A DNA stretch of 11,837 bases from CAYVJW01 sp964451885 (GTDB lineage Bacteria; Patescibacteriota; Gracilibacteria; UBA4473), in the NCBI GenBank assembly GCA_964451885.1, contig CAYVJW010000047.1, positions 1 through 11,837 on the forward strand, written 5' to 3'. Under the pieces are notes generated by a model that saw nothing but the letters and a program-made list of their open reading frames with translations, made no database searches and was not told the DNA's origin. Below are positions 1 through 6,823 of the stretch, piece by piece. Each line of letters opens with the position of its first letter. Positions within the stretch are counted from its first letter, which is position 1. Position numbers and translations under genes: made by a program.

Positions 1-439
1 TTTTGATCTTTCCTTTTAATCCACGATTCACATTTTTAGCCAAATCAATACTAAACTGTGTAGCAGCTCCAAATTCCACACCCATGAGAATTTGATTTTC
101 CCCTTCCCGAAATTCCCGGTCATTCGCCAGTATGTGTTTCACTTTTCCCTGCATAAATGCGTATTTAATGGCTCCTTCATCGATTGGGTTTCGAGCAAGC
201 CTATCCATTTTCCAACAAAGAATTCCTAACGGTTCAGCAGATTCATGTATGAAACTCATCATAGCGTTAAAACCGTCTCTTCCCGGCTTCGTTCCTGTTT
301 TCGTGTCTTCAAAACTGGCAATCGTTTCCAAATTTCGTTCATGTTTTTTCTTCTCGGCCCATTCAAGCTGATCAGGAATAGACTGAATCTGTTTCTTTTT
401 ATCTTCAGAAGACCGGCGAGCGTAGATTACATACTTCAT
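1..439 (-). CDS. Serine recombinase, N-terminal catalytic domain (cut by window edge)
   Basis: The gene begins at the ATG complementary to 437-439 and runs off the left edge after 146 codons. The N-terminus reads MKYVIYARRSSEDKKKQ, the usual start of the serine recombinase (resolvase/invertase) domain; Ser10 (or Ser11) is the expected nucleophile. About 80 residues on comes KMDRLARN, the conserved arginine-bearing DRLxR motif of this family. The spacing and the QSIPDQ segment resemble large serine recombinases that integrate and excise mobile elements by cutting and rejoining DNA through a phosphoserine link. The DNA-binding C-terminus lies outside the window, so the long versus short class cannot be confirmed. 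It is the last gene of the leftward block, 59 bases after the 299-residue gene, and may have its own promoter. Catalytic family is well supported; the role as the element's own integrase is inferred. Confidence 0.9.
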   Translation of the reverse strand, partial: MKYVIYARRSSEDKKKQIQSIPDQLEWAEKKKHERNLETIASFEDTKTGTKPGRDGFNAMMSFIHESAEPLGILCWKMDRLARNPIDEGAIKYAFMQGKVKHILANDREFREGENQILMGVEFGAATQFSIDLAKNVNRGLKGKIK

Positions 440-454
440 GTTAATACATTTAAT

Positions 455-482
455 ACTGTAGGATTTTTTTCAAAAAAATCAA
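455..482 (-). promoter_or_regulatory. Possible promoter of the serine recombinase gene
   Basis: Read on the minus strand, TTGATT (complement of 477-482) and TACAGT (complement of 455-460) are 16 bases apart and would start RNA near 448, about 10 bases before the recombinase ATG. The spacer contains most of a 19-base palindrome (462-480), which could be an operator. The match is only moderate and the region is very AT-rich, so read-through from the upstream operon is an equally good explanation. Confidence 0.3.
462..480. repeat. 19-base palindrome GATTTTTTTCAAAAAAATC
   Basis: Two perfect 9-base arms (GATTTTTTT / AAAAAAATC) surround a single central C in the short gap between the 299-residue gene and the recombinase. 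It is made almost only of A and T, so it would be a weak RNA hairpin and not a good terminator. As double-stranded DNA it is a symmetric site directly upstream of the recombinase start and could bind a dimeric regulator or be a bent A-tract. Confidence 0.5.
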
Positions 483-498
483 GTCCGACACTGCTTAG

Positions 499-1398
499 CT
501 ATGGGTGGCAGTACCTTTCATCTTTTATCAAATCATTTACTTCAACTCGTGCTTCTTTTTTTTCTGATTCAGATAGTTCAACCGCCTTGTGAGAATCTTC
601 CAAAGTAGGAATAAATTCAGGACACTCAAAATCCGAAGGAAAATGCATGAAATCGAAGCTTTTATAATGAGGAAGCAGTTCTTTGTACATATGTGGTATA
701 AGTAACATCCCCTCAAAGCTCAGAAATTCCTCTCGTACTTTCAAATAATGTTTTTGTGAATTCTGAAAGTTTTTATTTAAAAAATTAAACCCGGCCAACT
801 CGATTAAATAGTCGACCTGATAATTGATTTTAATATGACGCCTCAAAGAAGTTATGGCTACTAAGAATCTGTTCTGAAGTTGGACATTGGGCTGGCTTTT
901 CGCTTTTTCTGTTATTCCCGGAGTCCATAAACTAAGCAATTCATTCAGCTCTTTTAATTTGCCTTTTCTCCCAAGTCTGGTTTTAAGTTGGCTCATTTTT
1001 TCTTCTGTATTAGAGCTTAATTTTGTTTTTTTGTCTGATTCGAGCCAATACAAAAATTCATCTATTGATTCTAAAACAGAAATAGTATGCAAATGATTAA
1101 GGCTTATTTGGCATATCAAACCGAGTAATTTTTCATAATCTACTTGAAAAGCTAAAAAAGAGGACTGCGAATCGTTCATAAATACGTTTCCCAGGTTATA
1201 AATACGAAAAATACGATTCAGATATTCAATTTCGTTTTTTTCTCTCGCTTGGCAAAAAATTTCTTTTTCTTCGTCCCTTGTGAGAAGATATTTCTCATTA
1301 TTCGTTTCTGTACGATAATTAGTATCAGCACAAAGTAACTTAGCCTTTTCAAAAGCTGATAAATTTTTAGAAAGCGGTTTTAAGTTAGGTGTTTTCAT
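499..1398 (-). CDS. Unrecognised 299-residue protein of the replication cluster
   Basis: I do not recognise this protein. It is a soluble, charged, mostly helical-looking protein (299 residues) with no signal peptide, membrane segment or metal-binding cluster. The N-terminal half has Lys/Glu-rich segments such as LTRDEEKEIFCQAREKNEIEYLNRIF, the middle has a basic patch (KTRLGRKGKLKELNELLSLW), and the C-terminus ends in ERYCHP. Its ATG overlaps the TGA of the preceding 122-residue gene (ATGA at 1395-1398), so the two are probably translationally coupled. It is the last gene before the recombinase and shares the leftward transcript of the helicase and zinc-finger genes, which suggests an accessory role in replication, transfer or control of the element. 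That role is guilt by association only. The gene itself is secure from its length and its packing. Confidence 0.85.
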   Translation of the reverse strand: MKTPNLKPLSKNLSAFEKAKLLCADTNYRTETNNEKYLLTRDEEKEIFCQAREKNEIEYLNRIFRIYNLGNVFMNDSQSSFLAFQVDYEKLLGLICQISLNHLHTISVLESIDEFLYWLESDKKTKLSSNTEEKMSQLKTRLGRKGKLKELNELLSLWTPGITEKAKSQPNVQLQNRFLVAITSLRRHIKINYQVDYLIELAGFNFLNKNFQNSQKHYLKVREEFLSFEGMLLIPHMYKELLPHYKSFDFMHFPSDFECPEFIPTLEDSHKAVELSESEKKEARVEVNDLIKDERYCHP

Positions 1399-1763
1399 GA
1401 TGGTTTATTAGAAAGTATTTCTTCGATTCTTTTCAAACGCTGATGCACTTCGGTCAATTCCAGCGCTCTGACGATGTGGCCGGAAAGAAAACCGAGACAA
1501 TTGGCGGTTCTTATATCCATTTTTCCTTCCCGAACTTGATTGATCGTGTCGGCTAAGAGCAAAACCACGTGGTTCGGACTTTCAAGAGGAACAGGCTGAC
1601 TCGGTCTTTCGTTTACCAGTGCTCGTTTTTTCCCTCCTTTTCGGCTTATTTTTTGCTTCTCTTCTTCCGAAACATTCGGTGAGTGCAGATAGCAATAATC
1701 ATTTTTCGTCATAGCATTGGCCTGACATGGATTTCCGTTTGTGGTTTTGGCTTTGCACTGCAT
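1395..1763 (-). CDS. Small zinc-finger-like protein with C-terminal helices (122 residues)
   Basis: The N-terminus carries a compact Cys/His cluster, C3-x9-C13-x10-C24-x2-H27, in the context CKAKTTNGNPC...YCYLHS, which looks like a small zinc-binding fold found in phage and mobile-element proteins (DUF5763-like in my memory, not checked). A basic SRKGGKKRAL stretch follows at about residues 40-49. The C-terminal 50 residues look like two amphipathic helices ending in VHQRLKRIEEILSN, which could support self-association. The start lies 12 bases after the helicase stop and the stop overlaps the next gene by ATGA. A nucleic-acid-binding accessory role in the replication cluster is likely but unproven. 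No Shine-Dalgarno sequence is visible before the ATG. Confidence 0.85.
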   Translation of the reverse strand: MQCKAKTTNGNPCQANAMTKNDYCYLHSPNVSEEEKQKISRKGGKKRALVNERPSQPVPLESPNHVVLLLADTINQVREGKMDIRTANCLGFLSGHIVRALELTEVHQRLKRIEEILSNKPS

Positions 1764-1775
1764 TTTGAATAAAAA

Positions 1776-3473
1776 TTAATTGTTAAAATTCTCTACCGGT
1801 TCTTCAAAACCGGGGTATCCGCCTAAAACTGTTCCATATTTATCTTTCTCCGGATTTGATTTTCTCCAATTCGGCATATTATTTTCCGACAAAGAAGGTA
1901 AATCACCGTCTTCATCGTCAGCATCGTCAAAAACAGATGGCTCAGGCTTTACCTGTTTGGCAGTGTTGACGGTACTGACGGTGATTTCCGATGTTTTGCG
2001 GATGGTAATAATTCTCTGTACTCCTCCGCTCCGTTCGAAATGTATTCCTACTTCGGAAAGGTTCGTTTCCAGCTGATTCAATCGTTTAGTAAGGTTGTTT
2101 GCTACTTTCGGAAAGCCCCTTTCTTTTGTGTCTACATTTATTACCTCTGCAATCCTCTTCAATTCCGTTAATAAATTGGAGGGAGTTCCCGTCCATTCGT
2201 CCTGGTCTTCCATGAATTTCAGAATTACTGAGGCTATTGGATCGGCATATAGAGCTTCGTTATTCTGTGTTTTCAGGTTCCCATAATAAACATTTAAAAA
2301 TTCTTCCTGACTGTATCCCAACGCTATAGCTATGGCGCTTCCCCATTCGCAAAAATCGGCCATTCGGGAAGGATTTTTCACTTTTATATTCGAGCGAACA
2401 CGAATGGTTTCTACCAGCGTATCGAATACGCCTCCAAGGATTTTGGGACGTTCTTTTTCGAAGGCAGAATACAATTCCTTTTCGCTTCTTCTGTTCTTTC
2501 TCTCGACTCTGTCCAAATTAAACAGGATCGCTCTTTCTAGAAGATCCGGTTTGGAGGCAACCAGGTTAATTCCGTTGATGATTACGCATCGCTGCATCTG
2601 ATAAATAATATCTTCATCGTCCGTATAAAGTTCTCTTTTTGAAAACCCTCCTCCCGTCACGACTTTACAGAGTTCATCAGATACCCAAGGTAAAATAGGA
2701 GAAGCATTGTCATAAACAGAACACCAGTGATGGGATAAATGTTGAACCAGTTCGGTTACTGTCCGTGGAAATCCCAAGACTTCTACTTTTGACGGATCGA
2801 TTATGTTTCGAAGCAATTTGCACAAGGTTGATTTTGCCGATCCCTGCGCTCCGTAAACAATAGGAATCGGATGAGGAAATCCAGGAATAAAACAGGATAC
2901 GAGCCAAACGAGCATTAGGATTTGATGCTCTTTTTTTTGAACATTCACAAATTCCAGGATTTTTTTTATGTTTCCATCGGAGGATGGGGGGACTTGTGCT
3001 TTTTGATGCGTGTAACGGCGAAAAATAATGGGAGGTTCGGAAACGATGATCCAGCCATCTTTTGTAATTTTTACGGCTTGCCAATCGTTATCCGTCAAAT
3101 CATACCAAAGTTCGCTACCTCTCCAGGCTGTCCGGTTAAAGAGCTCTGTTTGCTCACCTTCCGCATGGCAAATGCCTTCAATCACATTGAGAGCATTGCT
3201 TAGAGCCTCTTTATTCGGAACTTTATCGTATTCTTCCCAAAATTCATGTGATAGCCATCGTTTAAAAGCGGAATGACGACAAGGACGGATTTCTTGATGA
3301 TCTCGAATTGGAAATCGGGCATAAATTTTTTCAAATTCGTCCCGGAAGAGTTCAATATGCGGATTCCCTTGCACCATTGAAACCAACTTGTCAGCTTGAG
3401 GCTTTTTGGATTCTTCCGCTTCCTTTTTCGAAGAGGATTCTTTTTCTGTTCTGCTTTGATTCACATGCTTCAT
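1776..3473 (-). CDS. SF3-like replicative helicase / plasmid-type ATPase (565 residues)
   Basis: This is a P-loop ATPase resembling the helicase part of phage and plasmid primase-helicase proteins. With the chosen start, Walker A is YGAQGSAKST at residues 207-216 (Lys214), an acidic strand CSVYDNAS with Asp255 sits at 251-258, a sensor-like RCVIINGI with Asn300 at 295-302, and a possible arginine finger is Arg314 in DLLERAILFNL. Residues 1-30 are a charged tail. Residues about 430-495 look like a winged-helix module, and the last 65 residues form an acidic, probably disordered tail (FDDADDEDGD). The likely role is unwinding DNA at the element's origin together with the CHC2 protein just upstream. 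An ATG at 3533 would add 20 residues but lies inside the preceding gene; the ATG at 3473 follows that gene's stop by 19 bases and was preferred. No primase domain is visible in the N-terminal half. Confidence 0.88.
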   Translation of the reverse strand: MKHVNQSRTEKESSSKKEAEESKKPQADKLVSMVQGNPHIELFRDEFEKIYARFPIRDHQEIRPCRHSAFKRWLSHEFWEEYDKVPNKEALSNALNVIEGICHAEGEQTELFNRTAWRGSELWYDLTDNDWQAVKITKDGWIIVSEPPIIFRRYTHQKAQVPPSSDGNIKKILEFVNVQKKEHQILMLVWLVSCFIPGFPHPIPIVYGAQGSAKSTLCKLLRNIIDPSKVEVLGFPRTVTELVQHLSHHWCSVYDNASPILPWVSDELCKVVTGGGFSKRELYTDDEDIIYQMQRCVIINGINLVASKPDLLERAILFNLDRVERKNRRSEKELYSAFEKERPKILGGVFDTLVETIRVRSNIKVKNPSRMADFCEWGSAIAIALGYSQEEFLNVYYGNLKTQNNEALYADPIASVILKFMEDQDEWTGTPSNLLTELKRIAEVINVDTKERGFPKVANNLTKRLNQLETNLSEVGIHFERSGGVQRIITIRKTSEITVSTVNTAKQVKPEPSVFDDADDEDGDLPSLSENNMPNWRKSNPEKDKYGTVLGGYPGFEEPVENFNN

Positions 3474-3492
3474 AGTGTGGTAAAAAATTAAA

Positions 3493-4056
3493 TTAGAAAG
3501 CGTAGAGAAACTCGACTGCTTCCCTGAAGTCACAGTTCTTGTACTGCATCACGAAATCAATCGGACTGCCTTTTGTTCCGCATCCAAAGCACACGAAACG
3601 ATTGGAGTTTTCGTAAAGCTTCAGGGAGGGCGTTTTATCCTTATGAAAACAACAACGAATCATTCTTTTCGGGTTGTGGATTCCTAATAACGAGGAAACA
3701 ACCTGGTCGATTTTTACTCGTTGCGTTGCGTTTTCGTATTTCCACTCCCATTCCTGATTATGATTGGTGGGAAGCTTCGATTTTTTCGTTTTTCGAAGGA
3801 TGAATTGCATATTTCGTAAATCCCGTTTTATTTCTTCCCGTTCACTGCCGTACTTCAAATCAGCCACTTTTTCTAAAAAATACGATCTAATCTCATCAAG
3901 TTCAGAAAAAGCATCTGATTTTAAAAACTCTTTTATTTCCCGCTGCAATTTACGCTTACGCCATTCTTTCATGGCCAGCATCTTTTTGAGCATTCGTGTG
4001 CCGCTTTTCTCGGAGAGAAATGTGGCTACCGGATCTATGGTTTTGATTGCGTTCAT
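3493..4056 (-). CDS. CHC2 zinc-finger protein, DnaG-type, without a TOPRIM domain (187 residues)
   Basis: The C-terminal 55 residues match the DnaG CHC2 zinc-binding domain: ligands C135-x2-H138 and C156-x2-C159, in the usual setting HKDKTPSLKL and CFGCGTKGSPIDFVMQY, followed by a helix (CDFREAVEFL). In DnaG this domain recognises template DNA before primer synthesis. The protein stops immediately after it, so the TOPRIM catalytic domain that makes the primer (full DnaG is about 600 residues) is absent. Residues 1-120 are basic, helical and unrecognised. The ATG overlaps the stop of the 46-residue gene upstream (ATGA), and the helicase follows by 19 bases. It probably targets the element's helicase or the host primase to the origin; it could instead be a purely regulatory DNA-binding subunit. 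Confidence 0.88.
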   Translation of the reverse strand: MNAIKTIDPVATFLSEKSGTRMLKKMLAMKEWRKRKLQREIKEFLKSDAFSELDEIRSYFLEKVADLKYGSEREEIKRDLRNMQFILRKTKKSKLPTNHNQEWEWKYENATQRVKIDQVVSSLLGIHNPKRMIRCCFHKDKTPSLKLYENSNRFVCFGCGTKGSPIDFVMQYKNCDFREAVEFLYAF

Positions 4057-4193
4057 TTTTGAACGATTAAGGAGAATAAATTGAAAAGATTTTGAGCTTG
4101 TTCTTTTGCTTCTGCGAAAGATAACTCTCGGCCGTATTCAGCTTTGTAGAGCTCTTGAAATTCTCGGATAGCATCTTCGGATAAGGCGTTCAT
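4053..4193 (-). CDS. 46-residue acidic protein coupled to the CHC2 protein
   Basis: This short gene reads MNALSEDAIREFQELYKAEY, then GRELSFAEAKEQAQNLFNLF, then SLIVQK and TGA. It overlaps the upstream DUF5659-like stop by ATGA (4190-4193) and the downstream CHC2 start by ATGA (4053-4056), so it fills the gap between them exactly, which is strong evidence that it is translated. It looks like two amphipathic helices joined by a turn. Small proteins of this pattern (EDAIREFQELYKxEYG followed by a helix with LFNLF) recur beside replication genes in CPR elements, to my recollection. Function is unknown; a protein-protein adaptor is possible. Confidence 0.85.
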   Translation of the reverse strand: MNALSEDAIREFQELYKAEYGRELSFAEAKEQAQNLFNLFSLIVQK

Positions 4194-4432
4194 TTTTCTG
4201 ACAAGAGACGATTTTTAAGAAGCTTAAAATTGGCATAAAAACTTCGTGGTTCGATCTGAAGTTTCCCCTGCCAAAAATCCTGGACTACTTCATCCAGTCT
4301 TTCTTCTCGAATAAAACAAAATTCCACCCGGTTAGGGGATGTGCGATCCAGGCAATCAAGTCTAAACCCAAAAGATGTGAGGGTGATTGCTAATGGAAAA
4401 TCCGATGTTTGGAAATAAGGACTCATAATCAT
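4190..4432 (-). CDS. DUF5659-like small protein (80 residues), first gene of the replication cluster
   Basis: The protein begins MIMSPYFQTSDFPLAITLTS, continues with GFRLDCLDRT...VEFCFI and ends with a helical part (DFWQGKLQIEPRSFYANFKLLKNRLL). The order (F-x-TSD-x-x-LAxxL, G-aromatic, a strand with F-x-F, then a W/Y-x-G-x-L-x-hydrophobic-x-P-R-S-F segment) resembles the DUF5659 family common in CPR genomes; this is from memory. Function is unknown. Two in-frame starts exist, 4432 and 4426, and the longer is given. No good Shine-Dalgarno sits in front of either; the nearest purine-rich stretch (GAGAGGGG) instead precedes an out-of-frame ATG at 4451. Upstream lies a 169-base spacer with repeated TGCGAGA motifs and a possible promoter. 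Confidence 0.82.
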   Translation of the reverse strand: MIMSPYFQTSDFPLAITLTSFGFRLDCLDRTSPNRVEFCFIREERLDEVVQDFWQGKLQIEPRSFYANFKLLKNRLLSEK

Positions 4433-4463
4433 AAAAATTAAGTGTCCTCATTATTCCCCTCTC

Positions 4464-4598
4464 ATCTCGCACATTTCTCGCATTAGCTTTCTAAAAAACA
4501 AACACTTCAAAAAATGCTCGGAAGCTTTTCAGGCGCGCATTGATACAAATTATTCCTTTTGAAAACTTATTGCGAGATTAGAACGATTTGTGCGAGAT
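4464..4598. repeat. Four TGCGAGA motifs in inverted pairs (operator or origin candidate)
   Basis: TCTCGCA occurs at 4465-4471 and 4476-4482 (11 bases apart), and its complement TGCGAGA at 4571-4577 and 4591-4597 (20 bases apart). The outermost pair extends to a perfect 10-base inverted repeat, ATCTCGCACA (4464-4473) and TGTGCGAGAT (4589-4598). Spacing near one and two helical turns puts the copies of each pair on one face of the DNA. The cluster fills the 169-base gap between the winged-helix gene and the DUF5659-like gene. It may be the binding array of a regulator or the iterons of a replication origin; nothing in the sequence decides between them. Confidence 0.65.
4482..4510 (-). promoter_or_regulatory. 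Possible promoter of the replication cluster
   Basis: On the minus strand TTGAAG (complement of 4505-4510) and GCTAAT (complement of 4482-4487) are 17 bases apart and would start RNA near 4475. Two TGCGAGA motif copies overlap or directly follow the -10, where a bound protein would block transcription. The -10 is a weak match (4 of 6), so confidence is low, but this is the only sizeable spacer inside the leftward block and a promoter here is expected. Confidence 0.35.
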
Positions 4599-4601
4599 TG
4601 A

Positions 4602-5054
4602 TTATTTTTCGAGATAATACCCGATGCCTTTTTTTGATTTAATTTTTAATCCTTCAATCTTTTTCAATCGGCTGATGGCCTTATGAACCTCGGAATGATC
4701 AGATTCGAAGTCATCATAAGGAGTTCCTGAAATTACTGTTCTCAATGTTGAAAAACAAACAATTCCTCCTTTTGCCTTTACCAGTTCTTTCAATACATTC
4801 CAATCGCTTTTCCTTATCTTATTATTACGAATAATTTCTCCTCTCATTGTTACAAAAACAACATCGTAAGGTTGCTTTTCCATGCAAAAAATTTCAATGT
4901 CGGCGTAATGATATGTTGGTACTTGCCCAATCGTTTTTCCCTGTTTTTCCTGTTGCAGAAATACTTTTCGCGCAATAGCTTCGAATAATTCTATGTCAAA
5001 CCGTAATTCCCTTTCTTGGAAATCTATGCAGTCATTTAAGTTTAAAGTGTTCAT
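4602..5054 (-). CDS. Winged-helix (OmpR/PhoB-like) DNA-binding protein (150 residues)
   Basis: The C-terminal half looks like a transcriptional regulator winged helix: DWNVLKELVKAKGGIVCFSTLRTVISG, then EVHKAISRLKKIEGLKIKSKKGIGYYLEK. The recognition helix (VHKAISRLKK) and closing hairpin (KSKKGIGYYL) are typical of the OmpR/PhoB effector domain. The N-terminal half (NDCIDFQERELRFDIELFEAIARKVF...TYHYADIEIFCME) is not a receiver domain and I do not recognise it. Open frame extends up to an ATG at 5180, but that start and the one at 5120 overlap the preceding gene by 89 and 29 bases. The ATG at 5054 follows GAAGGA closely and lies 37 bases after the preceding stop, so it was chosen. Next downstream is the TGCGAGA array, its most obvious candidate target. 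Confidence 0.8.
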   Translation of the reverse strand: MNTLNLNDCIDFQERELRFDIELFEAIARKVFLQQEKQGKTIGQVPTYHYADIEIFCMEKQPYDVVFVTMRGEIIRNNKIRKSDWNVLKELVKAKGGIVCFSTLRTVISGTPYDDFESDHSEVHKAISRLKKIEGLKIKSKKGIGYYLEK

Positions 5055-5091
5055 GCTTCCTTCATTATATGGCAAAAGAACGAGGCATACA

Positions 5092-5562
5092 TCATCCTCG
5101 ATTTTGTTTTGAAGCTTCATCAAATTTTTGTGAGAAATAAATATTCGTGCCGTTTTTGTTTCCCAGATAGTAAAAACCATCGCTTATCTCGTAAAAACCG
5201 GCTTTGATGGAAAAGGCTTTTTTTACCAATTCTAAAAACCGCTTTGTATCAAAAATCCACTTACGAACCTTTTCCGGTTTTAGAGGGCCAAGTACGTAAC
5301 ATTCGGAACAATCAACAAAAAATTCATTCCGAATCTTCTTTACGTGTCCTATGCCGCGACAAGCATTAAAATCCGTACATTCGGCGTACTCGGAAAATCC
5401 CTGATGCCTCAATATTCCTTCTGTTTCCAAAAATTCGCCGAGATTCTCCATTCTATTTTTGTCGGCCTCTGTAAATTGCGGATAAAAGCTTTTTTCTACT
5501 GACAGTAAGATATGTTTGAGCGTTACCGCATTAGTCCTGCATCGGTGAGGTATTTTCGGCAT
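5092..5562 (-). CDS. Unrecognised 156-residue protein with four cysteines
   Basis: I do not recognise this family. The middle contains ECTDFNACRGIGHVKK...FFVDCSECYVLGPL, giving C-x5-C-x16-C-x2-C, a spacing that could hold zinc or an iron-sulfur cluster. The C-terminal part (KAGFYEISDGFYYLGNKNGTNIYFSQKFDE) looks like a small beta-rich segment. The start overlaps the preceding gene's TAA by 40 bases; no later ATG before residue 38 would keep the conserved-looking LKHILLSVEKSFYPQF segment, so the first ATG is given. The gene sits between the 373-residue protein and the winged-helix protein and probably works with them, for example as a regulator or a sensor, but this is inferred only from position. 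Confidence 0.75.
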   Translation of the reverse strand: MPKIPHRCRTNAVTLKHILLSVEKSFYPQFTEADKNRMENLGEFLETEGILRHQGFSEYAECTDFNACRGIGHVKKIRNEFFVDCSECYVLGPLKPEKVRKWIFDTKRFLELVKKAFSIKAGFYEISDGFYYLGNKNGTNIYFSQKFDEASKQNRG

Positions 5563-6644
5563 TTTTTGTGAAGTTCTTTATCCTGAAGATCGTCTGAGTT
5601 TGGCAAAGTGAGGGTGGTGGTAACACTTCCTCTCTGCCCTTTATTCTTAAATTTGAAATGAATAACAGCTTGAGATATTTCCCATATGTCCGGATTATCA
5701 AGCTTATGATATTTCAGAAGGAAATAAATCTCCTTTTTATTTTCTCCATCCCTAACATCGAGAATAATCCTGTCTTTTTTACCCACTCGCTTTTCTAATC
5801 GCAAAGCCTTGATCCGAACAAATTCGATTTCATCTTCCGGAGGGATTTTGCTTTCAATGGAAAAATTTTCATCGAAGAGACAATCCAGATATACCGTTTT
5901 GAAATCATCCTTATTAAAAGGCTCCTCTATTACCTTTTCTACAAAAATACTCATCAGATCCGATTTCTTTTTATGCCTGATACGCTTGAACTGCAGGGCA
6001 ATTTTGTTCTCTTCTAGAAATATGAGAAAGTGCATATCTTTCGCAGGTTTTCTCGACCTTTTCCTTAGTCGTCCTCCGTCAAACCCGAATTCTGATTTTG
6101 AGTAATCATCGAAGTATACGGAAATGCAAATCGTTCCGGTTTCGCTGTTTTGGTGTTGCTCGACTTCGCAGTAAAGTCCTTTGCGTTCGCTTTTAAAGAA
6201 TTCTTGAATGCCTGTTTTCAGTTTTTGCAATTTTTCGGCTGTAAAAAAATCCTTTGTTAATGACTCCTGGCGGTGCAGTTTGTATTCACTCCCATAATCT
6301 TTGAGTCGATCCCAAAGATAAGCTTCACGGAAAATATCCGGGTGGTACAGATATACCCACATGGAACGGTTCACGTCATTTGTACAATCATCAAAATCTT
6401 TTCCGAAAGTAATGTTTGTATTTATCGAAAAATCCAGAAACCGTTCTATGGCTACTTCACTCGCCATTTCTTTTATCTCCCGAAGTTTCGCTTCTAACTC
6501 CGTCCAGTTTGAGGATGGTTCTAACTGATTGATGAGTTTTTGGAAGTCTTCAAATAACTCGTCGGAAAGATTTTCGTTTTTTAAAAATTCTTTTTGGAGT
6601 TTTTCATCTACCAGCTGGAGGATTTTTTGTGGAGAAAGTGACAT
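5523..6644 (-). CDS. Unrecognised 373-residue protein at the head of the leftward block
   Basis: No known family is recognised. It is soluble and charged, with no signal peptide or membrane segment. Residues 1-75 look helical (SPQKILQLVDEKLQKEF...LRE), the middle has mixed beta segments with basic patches (DGGRLRKRSRKPAKD and QFKRIRHKKKSD), and the C-terminus is KGQRGSVTTTLTLPNSDDLQDKELHKKCRKYL followed by DAGLMR. Basic patches suggest nucleic-acid contact, but no catalytic motif stands out. It starts at the divergent promoter region shared with the giant rightward gene and overlaps the next gene by 40 bases, so it is probably the first gene of a three-gene unit ending in the winged-helix protein. 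Confidence 0.8.
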   Translation of the reverse strand: MSLSPQKILQLVDEKLQKEFLKNENLSDELFEDFQKLINQLEPSSNWTELEAKLREIKEMASEVAIERFLDFSINTNITFGKDFDDCTNDVNRSMWVYLYHPDIFREAYLWDRLKDYGSEYKLHRQESLTKDFFTAEKLQKLKTGIQEFFKSERKGLYCEVEQHQNSETGTICISVYFDDYSKSEFGFDGGRLRKRSRKPAKDMHFLIFLEENKIALQFKRIRHKKKSDLMSIFVEKVIEEPFNKDDFKTVYLDCLFDENFSIESKIPPEDEIEFVRIKALRLEKRVGKKDRIILDVRDGENKKEIYFLLKYHKLDNPDIWEISQAVIHFKFKNKGQRGSVTTTLTLPNSDDLQDKELHKKCRKYLTDAGLMR

Positions 6645-6669
6645 ATTGCATAATCATTATTTATTCTCG

Positions 6670-6698
6670 ACTTTACGTTTTGGAGGTTTGGTTGCCAA
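6670..6698 (-). promoter_or_regulatory. Promoter of the 373-residue gene unit
   Basis: On the minus strand TTGGCA (complement of 6693-6698) and TAAAGT (complement of 6670-6675) are separated by 17 bases, a good sigma-70-type arrangement with a 5-of-6 match at -35 and 4 of 6 at -10. Transcription would start near 6663, leaving an 18- to 19-base leader before the ATG at 6644. The opposite-strand promoter for the giant gene lies about 75 bases away, so the two units are divergent. Confidence 0.5.
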
Positions 6699-6770
6699 AA
6701 AATAAATAAAAATAACTGAATGTTTTCTGTGGCCCAAAAAAGTCCGGTTTTGACAAATTGGGCGTTTTAT

Positions 6771-6799
6771 TTGATGCAATGACTTTTTTATGGTAAAAT
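6771..6799 (+). promoter_or_regulatory. Extended -10 promoter of the giant nucleotidyltransferase gene
   Basis: TTGATG (6771-6776), a 17-base spacer and TAAAAT (6794-6799) form a promoter strengthened by a TGn extended -10 (TGG at 6791-6793). RNA should start near 6806, downstream of the ATG at 6803, which argues that translation begins at the next in-frame ATG, 6824. A second -35-like TTGACA at 6750-6755 has no good -10 partner. A 6-base inverted repeat (GCCCAA 6732-6737 / TTGGGC 6758-6763) flanks it. Confidence 0.6.
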
Positions 6800-6823
6800 A
6801 ATATGGTTTTATATGTCCCTAAA

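Noticed and set aside
245..592. Plus-strand open frames across the recombinase and 299-residue gene (also 132-371)
   Set aside because: They are shadows of minus-strand genes with clear motifs or coupling; their translations show no family features.
2710..3084. Minus-strand 124-codon open frame inside the helicase gene
   Set aside because: It overlaps the Walker A region of the helicase in another frame and its translation has no recognisable pattern.
6750..6755. TTGACA as the -35 of the giant gene's promoter
   Set aside because: No acceptable -10 lies 16-18 bases downstream (GATGCA); the TTGATG / TGG-TAAAAT pair further on is better.
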